A DNA stretch of 64,000 nt from Leifsonia sp. ZF2019. Its GTDB lineage: Bacteria > Actinomycetota > Actinomycetes > Actinomycetales > Microbacteriaceae. The stretch lies in the NCBI RefSeq assembly GCF_019924635.1, contig NZ_CP065037.1, positions 1,426,001 through 1,490,000 of the forward strand, in the 5' to 3' direction. Made by a program: the position numbers and the translations under genes. This document shows, piece after piece, positions 57,354 to 64,000 of the stretch (positions within the stretch are counted from its first letter, which is position 1; each line of letters opens with the position of its first letter). A model generated the notes under the pieces. It saw nothing but the letters and a program-made list of their open reading frames with translations. It had not been told where the DNA came from and made no database searches.

Positions 57354-58263
57354 CCGCCCAGAGGTCCCGACCGAGCTGCGCGTCCTTCGCCTGCGCCCGC
57401 ACGGTGCCGTTGGCGGTGAACCGGTCGAAGTAGGTCCCGCTCGGGGCGAGAACGGGGGGCTCCGCGGCGAGCCGCACCAGTGGTGCGGCCCCGTCGGCGA
57501 CCGGGATGCCGTACGTGCCGCGCGTGACGAGCGCACCGAAGCGGATGAGCGGTGAGGTCCGGCCGAAGTTGGTCGCGATCGTCCCCGGATGGAACGAGTA
57601 TGCCGTGACGCCCGTTCCGGTCAGCTGCTCGGCGAGCTCCACCGTGAACAGGATGGTCGCGAGCTTGGCGGTGCCGTAGGCGGCCCAGCCTCCACGCCAG
57701 GGGCGCTCCTCCCAGTCCAGGTCGTCGAGGCGCAGCCGCCCGAACCGGTTGGCCAGACTCGCGGTGTTGATCACGCGCACGTCGCGCCCGGTCGCGCCGG
57801 TGGCCTCCAGCCGCGGACGGAGCAGGTGGGTGAGCAGGAAGGGCGCCAGAAGGTTGTTCTGGATCGTGCGCTCGTGCCCGTCGACCGTCAGCTCGCGGGT
57901 GTGGTTGAGGCCGCCCGCGTTGTTCGCGAGCACGTCGATCGTCTCGTAGCGGTCGAGCAGCGCCGCGGCGAGGCCGCGCACATCGTCGAGCCGCTCGAAG
58001 TCGGCGAGGAACGGCGTCGCTCCGATCCGTTCCGCGACCGCCCGGGTGCGCTCGGGGTTGCGTCCGACGACGGCGACCTCGTTGCCGAGGGCCGCGAGCT
58101 GCTCGGCGGCGACGGCGCCGATCCCCGAGCTCGCCCCGGTCAGCACGATCGTCCGCGGACGCCCGTTCCGGGGGGTGCGATCCGCTGTGCTCTGCGCCGC
58201 GCCCTCCGTTGTGCCGTCCGCTGCGCCCTCCGCTGCTTCGGCTGTCTCGTCCGTGCCGCTCAC
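57316..58263 (-). CDS. Short-chain dehydrogenase/reductase
   Basis: A 315-residue SDR. After an Ala/Glu/Thr-rich extension (about 1-36) comes the cofactor loop LTGASSGIGAVA at about 41-52, then NNAGGLNHT, the catalytic Ser in INTASLANRFG and the YGTAK motif giving Tyr and Lys. It resembles retinol-dehydrogenase-like/oxidoreductase SDRs of actinobacteria. GTG 58263 overlaps the upstream stop (GTGA). It is the last gene of a three-gene coupled operon. The 3' end overlaps the SIP gene, so antisense interference is possible. Confidence 0.85.
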   Translation of the reverse strand: MSGTDETAEAAEGAADGTTEGAAQSTADRTPRNGRPRTIVLTGASSGIGAVAAEQLAALGNEVAVVGRNPERTRAVAERIGATPFLADFERLDDVRGLAAALLDRYETIDVLANNAGGLNHTRELTVDGHERTIQNNLLAPFLLTHLLRPRLEATGATGRDVRVINTASLANRFGRLRLDDLDWEERPWRGGWAAYGTAKLATILFTVELAEQLTGTGVTAYSFHPGTIATNFGRTSPLIRFGALVTRGTYGIPVADGAAPLVRLAAEPPVLAPSGTYFDRFTANGTVRAQAKDAQLGRDLWAVTQQLVGVDVPA

Positions 58264-58661
58264 CGGTACCCGCCCTTCTCGAGGCCCGCCTCGATCTCGA
58301 ATCTGTTGCGCAGGGGGTCGCGCCCCGACAGTAGGTAGAGCAGCGGGAACGCCATCCCATAGCGCTGCCACTGCCGCTTGTGCACGGCCTCGTGCTCCAG
58401 GATGTCATCGCTCACGTTCTGATCCGTGAGGTAGCACTGGCCGACGCAGGAGCCGCCCCGGCCGAAGGTCTGCGTCGGCATGCCGCGGAACACGAACAGG
58501 CCCGCGCGTCGTTCGACGCGCCCCGTGCTCCAGAGGAAGCCCCAGGTGAGCCCGACCGCCGTCGCGTAGAGGTAGCCGAGCCGGCTGACGGGGGAGTCGA
58601 ACAGCAGCCGGCCGAGCACGCTCCGGTCGATCGCGTCGGCGAGCCGGTCGCGTGCCCTCAC
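58260..58661 (-). CDS. Small protein with HEAVH metallopeptidase-like motif
   Basis: A 133-residue protein of an actinobacterial family sometimes labelled Fe-S oxidoreductase without clear support. It has one hydrophobic helix (about 28-48; LGYLYATAVGLTWGFLW), a CVGQCY cysteine pair and ILEHEAVHKRQWQRYG, where HEAVH fits the HExxH zinc-protease motif. FEIEAGLEKGGYR at the end could supply a third ligand Glu. Function unproven. GTG 58661 and its stop overlap both neighbours by GTGA, placing it between a flavin disulfide reductase and an SDR. Confidence 0.75.
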   Translation of the reverse strand: MRARDRLADAIDRSVLGRLLFDSPVSRLGYLYATAVGLTWGFLWSTGRVERRAGLFVFRGMPTQTFGRGGSCVGQCYLTDQNVSDDILEHEAVHKRQWQRYGMAFPLLYLLSGRDPLRNRFEIEAGLEKGGYR

Positions 58662-60109
58662 GAGGCGGGCCGGCCGTAGGTCTCGAGCAGTCGCAGCCAG
58701 ACCTCGCTGATGGTCGGGTAGGACGGGACGGCGTGCCAGAGGCGCGCCAGCGGCACCTCGCCCACGATCGCCACGGTCGCCGAGTGGAGGAGCTCGCCGA
58801 CGTCTCGTCCGACGAACGTCACGCCCAGCACGACCTGGCGGTCCTCGTCGACGATCATGCGCGCCTGGCCCTCATAGTTGTCGGCGACGACGGAGGCGCC
58901 GGCGACGGAGCCGATCGCGTAGTCGACGACCCGGACACGGTATCCGGCCTTCTCGGCCGCCGCCGCCGTCAGGCCGACGGACGCCACCTCCGGGTCGGTG
59001 AAGGTCACCTGCGGCACGGCCTGGTGGTCCGCGGTCGCCACGAAGGCGCCCCACGGCTCGAGCGGGACGGGCTTGCCGTGCGCCCGCGCCGCGATCGCGT
59101 CGCCGGCCGCGCGGGCCTGGTACTTGCCCTGGTGCGTCAGCAGCGCCCGATGGTTGACGTCGCCGACGCCGTAGAGCCAACCGCCTTCGACGGCCGGTTC
59201 GCCGCTCTCGTCGACGACGCGCATGCTGTCGTCCACGCGAAGCCAGTCGCCGTCCTTCAGCCCGAACTGCTCGAGCCCGATGCCCGAGGTGCGCGGGAGC
59301 CGCCCGGTCGCCACGAGGAATTCGTCGGTCTCTATCGTGCTGCCGTCGTCGAGTGCGATCCGGAAGCGGTCGCCGGCGATGCGCTCGACCGCGGTGGGGG
59401 AGACGTCGAGGTGCACCGTCGCCCCGAGGTCGCGCAACGACCTCGCGACGGCCTCGCCGGCGAACGGCTCGTCATTGGCGAGCAGCGCCCCGCGCGAGAT
59501 CAGGTGCACCTCGGTCCCGAAGCCCGCGTAGGCCGTCGCCATCTCGACGCCGACCACGCCGCCGCCGAGGATCGCGAGGGACACCGGAACGCGCTGCACG
59601 CTGGTGGCGTCCCGGCTGGTCCACGGCTCGCTCGCGCGCAGCCCCGGGACATCGGGCAGGAGCGCGGCCGAGCCGGTGCTGACCGCGACCGCGTGCGCCG
59701 CCGTGAGGACGGTGACCGTGCCGTCTTCGGCCGTGACCGTGACCTCCTTGGGCCCGGTGATCACGCCCCACCCGCGAACGAGGTCGATGCCGGCGCCCTC
59801 CAGCCACGAGACCTGGCTGTCGTCCTTCCAGTCGTGGGTCATGTCGTCGCGCCGCTTGAGCACGGCGGCCACGTCGAGCGGGCCGGTGATCGCCTCGCGT
59901 GCGCCGCCGACCGCAGCCGCCTCGCGCAGGAGCGCCCCGCTGCGCAGCAGCGTCTTCGACGGCATGCACGCCCAGTACGAGCACTCGCCGCCGACGAGCT
60001 CGGACTCGACGATCACGGTGCGCAACCCGCCCTGCGCGGCCCGATCGGCGACGTTCTCGCCGATCGCGCCGGCTCCGATCACGATGACGTCGTACTCGGT
60101 GGTGGTCAT
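58658..60109 (-). CDS. Pyridine-nucleotide disulfide oxidoreductase
   Basis: A 483-residue class I flavoprotein of the dihydrolipoamide dehydrogenase/mercuric reductase type. FAD loop IGAGAIGENVADRA at about 11-24, redox-active Cys43 and Cys48 (GGECSYWACMPSK), NAD loop ILGGGVVGVEMATAYAGFG, FAD motif LYGVGDVN and the C-terminal dimer motif HAVPSYPTISE with the catalytic His/Glu pair. The electron acceptor is unknown. ATG 60109. First gene of an operon with the HEAVH protein and the SDR, all joined by GTGA overlaps. A 15-base tandem repeat lies in the promoter region. Confidence 0.9.
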   Translation of the reverse strand: MTTTEYDVIVIGAGAIGENVADRAAQGGLRTVIVESELVGGECSYWACMPSKTLLRSGALLREAAAVGGAREAITGPLDVAAVLKRRDDMTHDWKDDSQVSWLEGAGIDLVRGWGVITGPKEVTVTAEDGTVTVLTAAHAVAVSTGSAALLPDVPGLRASEPWTSRDATSVQRVPVSLAILGGGVVGVEMATAYAGFGTEVHLISRGALLANDEPFAGEAVARSLRDLGATVHLDVSPTAVERIAGDRFRIALDDGSTIETDEFLVATGRLPRTSGIGLEQFGLKDGDWLRVDDSMRVVDESGEPAVEGGWLYGVGDVNHRALLTHQGKYQARAAGDAIAARAHGKPVPLEPWGAFVATADHQAVPQVTFTDPEVASVGLTAAAAEKAGYRVRVVDYAIGSVAGASVVADNYEGQARMIVDEDRQVVLGVTFVGRDVGELLHSATVAIVGEVPLARLWHAVPSYPTISEVWLRLLETYGRPAS

Positions 60110-60144
60110 GGTGTCTCCTTGTCGAGCGGTTCGTGTCGTGTGTA

Positions 60145-60180
60145 TCGGTGTCGTGCGGGTCGGTGTCGTGCGGGTCGGTC
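60145..60180. repeat. 15-base tandem repeat upstream of the disulfide oxidoreductase gene
   Basis: TCGGTGTCGTGCGGG occurs twice in tandem (60145-60159 and 60160-60174) with a partial third copy to about 60180. It fills the 93-base gap between the oxidoreductase start and the enoyl-CoA hydratase stop, so it may influence promoter spacing or terminate the hydratase transcript. Confidence 0.6.
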
Positions 60181-60202
60181 GTCGTGGCGGGCGAGGGACG
60201 CC

Positions 60203-60988
60203 TCAGCGCCCCACGAAACGCGCTTCGGAGCGCGTCAGGAAGGCCTCCATGCCGATGCGGGCGTCCTCACTGCCGACGAGGCGCACGAGCGTCGGCTGCA
60301 GCTCCGCCTCGGCGGCGGCGTCCCCGGCGCGCACGGCGCGCTTGGCGTTGGCGAGCGCGGCCTGCACGGCGAGCGGCGCCTGCGCGGCGATGCGCTCCGC
60401 GATGGCGAGCGCGCGATCGAACTGCTCACCGTCGTCGACGACCTCCTGCACGAGCCCCAACCGATGGGCTTCCGCCGCGTCGAAGGTGTCGCCCGTGAGG
60501 ATGTACCGCATGGCATTGCCCCACCCGACGGCGCGCGGGAAGCGCAGGGTCGCGCCGCCGAACGGCAGTATCCCGCGCGTGACCTCGATCTGCCCGAAGG
60601 TCGTCGACCGAGCGGCCACCGCGACATCGGAGGCCAGCATGAGCTCGATGCCGAGGGTGAGGCAGGTGCCCTGCACCGCGATCACGACCGGCTTGGTGAG
60701 AGAGACCCCCGAGACCTGCCACGGATCGATCCCGCCCTCGCGGACGAACGACAGTCCGTCGCCGCCGATGCGCGGCCCGAGGTCCGCCAGGTCGAGCCCG
60801 GCGGTGAAGTGATCGCCGACGGCGTGGACCAGGCCCACACGCAGTTCCGGGTCGCGCTCCAGCTCCCCGTACGCGTCGGCCAGGGCGGAGAGCAGCTCGA
60901 AGTCGGCGGCGTTGCGCTTCTCGGGGCGGTTGAAGCCGATGAGGAGCACGTGCCCGCGCCTCTCGGTCACGATCTTGGGTTCGGTCAT
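60203..60988 (-). CDS. Enoyl-CoA hydratase/isomerase family protein
   Basis: A 261-residue crotonase-fold protein: VLLIGFNRPEKRNAADFELL, oxyanion segment HFTAGLDLADL, KPVVIAVQGTCLTLGIELMLASDVAVAA and GILPFGGATLRFPRAVGWGNAM. The position of the usual catalytic Glu in classical hydratases (GIELML region) retains an acidic residue, but substrate and reaction (hydration or isomerisation) are not fixed by sequence. ATG 60988; TAGCTT ends seven bases upstream, so it is probably leaderless. Lies 22 bases after the arginase-family gene. Confidence 0.87.
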   Translation of the reverse strand: MTEPKIVTERRGHVLLIGFNRPEKRNAADFELLSALADAYGELERDPELRVGLVHAVGDHFTAGLDLADLGPRIGGDGLSFVREGGIDPWQVSGVSLTKPVVIAVQGTCLTLGIELMLASDVAVAARSTTFGQIEVTRGILPFGGATLRFPRAVGWGNAMRYILTGDTFDAAEAHRLGLVQEVVDDGEQFDRALAIAERIAAQAPLAVQAALANAKRAVRAGDAAAEAELQPTLVRLVGSEDARIGMEAFLTRSEARFVGR

Positions 60989-61010
60989 GTCTCCCAAGCT
61001 ACCCGTCCCC

Positions 61011-61934
61011 TCACGGGCCGTCGGGGGACGACGCGGGATCGGTGGAGAGGTGACGCGGACGGGCTCCTGTGGAGGACGGAGTGCCGGTGCCGAGCGGTCC
61101 CGTCAACGCGCCGAGGATCCGCAGGATCACCGGGAGATCGCGGCCCGCCGCGTCCGGCGACTCCGGCGCGAATTCGGTCAGCCCCGCGCCCACGAGCTCG
61201 AACGTGCCGCGCAGCGCACGGATGGCGTCGCACAGCGCGGTCGGCGTCACCCCGAACGGCTCGGGATAGCCGATTCCGTCGATGTCGGCCGGGTCGAGCA
61301 CGTCCAGATCGACGTGGATGTAGACGGCGCTCGCACCGGTGGCCTCCACGGCCCGCACGACAGAGTCCGGATCCTCCAGCTCGCCCGGCGCGACCGCGCG
61401 GATCCCCGCGGCGTCGACGAACGCGGACTCGCCGTCGTCGAGCGAGCGCGTGCCCGCCAGCACGAGGTGGGAGGAGGCGAGCCGGGCGGCCCCCGTGGAG
61501 GCCAGTCCGTCCGGCCCGTCGCCGAGGAGCGCCCGGACCACCATCCCGTGGAAGGCGCCGGACGGCGAGGAGGTCACATTGTTCAGGTCGCCGTGCGCGT
61601 CGAACCACACGAGCGCCACCTCACCGGCGGGCCGTGACGCGACCGCGTGCTGCACGCTCGCCAGGTCGGCGGCGCAGTCGCCGCCGACCGTCACGACCGG
61701 ACTCTCGAGCAGCGCGAGCTCCGCCGCCGCCAGCTCGCGCACGAGCGTCAGCGAGGAGAAGCGGTGCACGCCGGTTCCGAGGGCGTCGCCTGCGGCGGAG
61801 GGCACGGGGACGACGTGCGTCGCGCCGGCAGGCAGATCGCCGCGGATGGCGTCCGCCCCGTCGATCAGCCGCATCGCGCGCGACGACCCCGAGCCCTGCC
61901 ACTGCGGCACGACCAGGAAGGATGCTGCGCTCAC
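61011..61934 (-). CDS. Arginase/agmatinase family protein with GGDC variant
   Basis: A 307-residue ureohydrolase-fold protein. Metal-binding motifs are WFDAHGDLN and HVDLDVLDP, both complete, but the first motif reads VTVGGDCAADL where classical arginases have GGDHS, so one manganese-ligand His is replaced by Cys. SSPSGAFHGMVVRALLG and TEFAPE are also family features. It is related to arginase, agmatinase or formimidoylglutamase; activity on arginine is doubtful. GTG 61934 lies seven bases after the PspA stop, so it is probably co-transcribed with pspA. Confidence 0.82.
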   Translation of the reverse strand: MSAASFLVVPQWQGSGSSRAMRLIDGADAIRGDLPAGATHVVPVPSAAGDALGTGVHRFSSLTLVRELAAAELALLESPVVTVGGDCAADLASVQHAVASRPAGEVALVWFDAHGDLNNVTSSPSGAFHGMVVRALLGDGPDGLASTGAARLASSHLVLAGTRSLDDGESAFVDAAGIRAVAPGELEDPDSVVRAVEATGASAVYIHVDLDVLDPADIDGIGYPEPFGVTPTALCDAIRALRGTFELVGAGLTEFAPESPDAAGRDLPVILRILGALTGPLGTGTPSSTGARPRHLSTDPASSPDGP

Positions 61935-61941
61935 CGGGCGG

Positions 61942-62721
61942 TCACTGCCCCGGGGTGTAGGGGGCGGAGGACGCCGGGTCGGCCGTCACCGCGGGCTGCG
62001 CCGCGCCGGAGCCGCCGGACTTCAGGGCAGCGAGCCGGGCCTCCACCTCGGTGAGCTCGCCGAGGTCGTCGAGCTGGTTGAACTGCGCGTCGAGGCTGGA
62101 GGCGGCGAGCTCCTGGGCTCCGCGCACCTTCGCCTCCTCGCGCCGGATCTTCTCCTCGAACCGCGAGACCTCGCTGGTGGGGTCGAGGATGTCGACGCTC
62201 TTCACCGCGTCGAGCACCTGCGACTGCGCCTGCGCGCTCTTCGCCCGTGCGATCAGCTCGGCACGCTTGCTCTTCAGCTGCTCCAGCTTCTGCTTCATGC
62301 CGTTGAGGCCCGACTTGAGCTTGTCCACGATCTCGGTCTGCGACGCGATCTGCGGCTCGGCGGCCTTCGCCTCGTTCTCGGACGAGATCTGGCGCTGCAG
62401 GGCCACCTTGGCCAGGTTGTCGAACTTGTCGGCGTTCACCGTGTCTCCGGACGAACGGTAGGAGTCGGCCTGCTTGCTCGCCGCCAGGGCCTTCGTGCCC
62501 CACTCCTGGGCGGCCTCCACGTCTTCGCGGTGGTCGTCCTCGAGCAGACGCAGGTTGCCGATCGTCTCGGCGATCGCGCTCTCGGCGTCGGCGATGCTGT
62601 TGGTGAAGTCGCGGACCATCTGGTCCAGCATCTTCTCCGGGTCCTCCGCCTGGTCGAGGAGGGAGTTGATGTTCGCCTTCAGGAGTTGGGAGATGCGCCC
62701 GAAGATGGACTGCTTTGCCAT
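61942..62721 (-). CDS. pspA: PspA/IM30 family membrane-stress protein
   Basis: A 259-residue phage-shock-protein-A homologue. It begins MAKQSIFGRISQLLKANIN, the amphipathic membrane-binding helix. EDPEKMLDQMVRDFTNSIADA follows, then long coiled-coil helices to about 220 and an Ala/Pro/Gly tail. PspA/IM30 proteins assemble ESCRT-III-like polymers that protect stressed membranes. ATG 62721 has AAAGGA at seven bases. It is flanked by the TPM-domain gene upstream (77 bases) and the arginase-family gene downstream, an arrangement seen in actinobacteria with PspA plus TPM-domain partners. Confidence 0.92.
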   Translation of the reverse strand: MAKQSIFGRISQLLKANINSLLDQAEDPEKMLDQMVRDFTNSIADAESAIAETIGNLRLLEDDHREDVEAAQEWGTKALAASKQADSYRSSGDTVNADKFDNLAKVALQRQISSENEAKAAEPQIASQTEIVDKLKSGLNGMKQKLEQLKSKRAELIARAKSAQAQSQVLDAVKSVDILDPTSEVSRFEEKIRREEAKVRGAQELAASSLDAQFNQLDDLGELTEVEARLAALKSGGSGAAQPAVTADPASSAPYTPGQ

Positions 62722-62798
62722 GTGCTGTTCCTTTCCTCTGCCTCTGCTGAGGCGGTCGGTCTGTGTGCCTGTCCGCGTGGTCGTGGATGCGAGGCGGC

Positions 62799-64000
62799 CT
62801 AGAAGCGGCCGCCTCCGCGCCGGGTGCGCGTACCCCCGCCGCCGAAACTGCCGGGGCTGAAACCGCCGCCTCCGCTGCGCCCGCCACCGCTGCGCCCTCC
62901 GCCGGAGCCGCCGCCCCAGCCGCCCAGCCCTCCGTTCAGCACGGAGTTGATGAGGATGCCGCCGAGGATGGCGCCCATCGCGCCGTTGCCGCCACCGCCC
63001 GATCCGGAGCCGCCGCCGAAGAGATCTCCGAGGCCGCCCTGCTGAGGCTGGAACCCGCCGACGTCGCGCTGCGCGAGCTGCGTGGCCTCGTCGGCGAGCT
63101 GCGCCGCGCGCTGGGCCTCCCCGAGTGCGGTGACGGGGTCGGTCGTCGCGGTCTGCTCCGCCTGCACGACGAGGCGGCCGGCCTCGGCGAGTCGCGTCCG
63201 CGCCTCGGGGCCGACCGCTCCGCGGCGCGCGGTGATGAAGTCCTCGCAGGCCGAGACCCGCGCCCTGGCCGTCAGCAGCGTCTGCTGCAGCGACGACTGG
63301 GCGCGCTGGGTCTGTGCGCGCGCGTCGCGGACTCCCTGCAGCACGCCGTCGATCGAGCGGTTCGCCGCTTCCAGTCGCTGCGCGATCTCGAGCGGGTTGA
63401 TGGGACCGGCGGCGAGTTTCGCGCGCACATCGGCGACGGTCTGCTCCGTGCCGGCGATCACCCCCGCGATCGTGCCGCCCGGGTCCCCCGCGGCTGCGAG
63501 GGCACGCGCCTCGGCGAGGTCGCTGTCGAGTTCCGGGAGCACGGTGTCGATCGACTGCTGCGTCGCCTTCAGGTCGGCTGCGACCCGGTCCACCGCGTCG
63601 AGGAGGAGTTTCGCCTGGTCGACCGACTCCTCCGCCGCGCGCACGCCGATGGCCGCGGCACTGGTGTCGCCGGCATCCGCCTTCTGCGTCGCGGCGGCGA
63701 GGGCGGTCGTCACGAACGCGAGCCGCTGCGTCGCCTGGTCGACGTTGTCCTGCACTGTCGCGAGGGATGCGTCCGTATAGCGCTGTGCGAGCGCCGCCGC
63801 CGTGGTGCGCGTCTGCTCGACGCGGGCGGAGACCTGCTGGGCGGCGGCGGACACCTCCGCCGACGCCTCCGGGATGCGCTTCTCGAGCGACCGCAGCTCG
63901 TCGAACGCGTCCGCCTGGGCATCGAGTGCCTGGTTCGCGGCGGCGCAGAGCTCGACGATGCGGATGTTCCACTGCCGGCGCTGCTCGTCGGTGTCCGGCT
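62799..64000 (-). CDS. TPM-domain-family membrane-associated protein (5' end cut by window edge)
   Basis: The frame is open to base 64000, giving 400 visible codons ending at 62799; the start lies outside. The visible part begins PDTDEQRRQWNIRIVELC and continues as long Ala/Gln/Asp/Glu-rich helices. It ends in a Gly/Ser/Arg tail with repeated GGGRSGGG and a short hydrophobic MGAILGGILINSVL. This layout matches the C-terminal part of actinobacterial TPM-domain (TPM_phosphatase) proteins found beside pspA; the TPM domain itself would be off the edge. A membrane-stress role with PspA is inferred from the pairing. Confidence 0.75.
   Translation of the reverse strand, partial: PDTDEQRRQWNIRIVELCAAANQALDAQADAFDELRSLEKRIPEASAEVSAAAQQVSARVEQTRTTAAALAQRYTDASLATVQDNVDQATQRLAFVTTALAAATQKADAGDTSAAAIGVRAAEESVDQAKLLLDAVDRVAADLKATQQSIDTVLPELDSDLAEARALAAAGDPGGTIAGVIAGTEQTVADVRAKLAAGPINPLEIAQRLEAANRSIDGVLQGVRDARAQTQRAQSSLQQTLLTARARVSACEDFITARRGAVGPEARTRLAEAGRLVVQAEQTATTDPVTALGEAQRAAQLADEATQLAQRDVGGFQPQQGGLGDLFGGGSGSGGGGNGAMGAILGGILINSVLNGGLGGWGGGSGGGRSGGGRSGGGGFSPGSFGGGGTRTRRGGGRF

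Noticed and set aside
1..64000. tRNA or rRNA genes, CRISPR arrays, insertion sequences, prophage genes
   Set aside because: No cloverleaf-like, direct-repeat-spacer, transposase or phage-structural sequence was found by reading the gaps and frames; gaps are short and otherwise accounted for.

Overview
The window is about 64 kb of high-GC, densely coding chromosomal DNA from an actinobacterium. A family such as Microbacteriaceae (Leifsonia-like) is the best guess. This rests on the base composition, many GTG starts and ATGA/GTGA overlaps, many probably leaderless genes with a TAnnnT box 6-9 bases before the start codon, an HspR (HAIR) operator, an IdeR/DtxR-type iron box, and RelBE proteins of mycobacterial type. 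The genus is an inference and no marker gene settles it. I saw no rRNA, tRNA, CRISPR array, insertion sequence or prophage.

Layout. 1-2.4 kb: an alpha/beta hydrolase and a catechol-dioxygenase-like VOC protein behind a promoter-operator, then an F420-reductase-like enzyme. 2.5-9.5 kb: an unfamiliar four-gene envelope cassette (two coiled-coil proteins, a four-helix membrane protein, an OmpA lipoprotein), a secreted DUF1996 protein, an OmpR-type two-component system and a DUF5666 membrane protein. 9.5-15 kb: GntR regulator with an ABC ATPase, relBE, a thioredoxin-reductase-like flavoprotein divergent from an XRE-cupin regulator, and a VOC protein divergent from its MarR regulator. 15-24.4 kb: DUF2252, a HerA-like ATPase, small membrane proteins, an AlkX/YcaQ-like protein in an operon with an amine-oxidase-like flavoprotein and a hydrolase, a lipoprotein and a DoxX protein. 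24.5-29.8 kb: an HspR-box ClpC-type unfoldase and a bifunctional penicillin-binding protein.

29.8-40.7 kb is dominated by a probable cyclic-amide catabolic cluster on the minus strand: NCS1 permease, hydantoinase/oxoprolinase, three DUF917 proteins, a PucR-type regulator and a zinc alcohol dehydrogenase. Twin TGTGC-N5-GCACA sites lie upstream of the permease. 42.6-50 kb is a homoprotocatechuate (3,4-dihydroxyphenylacetate) meta-cleavage cluster (hpaH-hpaI and hpaG-gntR-hpaE-hpaD plus an IclR gene). Its two transcription units share an ATYGTATA-type operator, and its HpaG is an unusual FAH-RraA fusion.

50-64 kb: small membrane and unknown proteins, a lipase-maturation-factor gene broken by one in-frame amber codon, an EEP-family hydrolase, a stand-alone LigD polymerase domain facing an ATP-dependent DNA ligase, an iron-box-controlled SIP protein, a three-gene redox operon joined by GTGA overlaps, enoyl-CoA hydratase, an arginase-family protein, PspA and a truncated TPM-domain protein.

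Two families of intergenic palindromic repeats (three and two copies) sit just after the stop codons of minus-strand genes. A diverged tandem pair of palindromic elements fills the largest gap (31.4-31.7 kb). The strongest items to follow up are the amber codon in the lipase-maturation-factor gene, the FAH-RraA fusion, the triple-DUF917 cluster, the HAIR-controlled Clp ATPase and the OmpA cassette.
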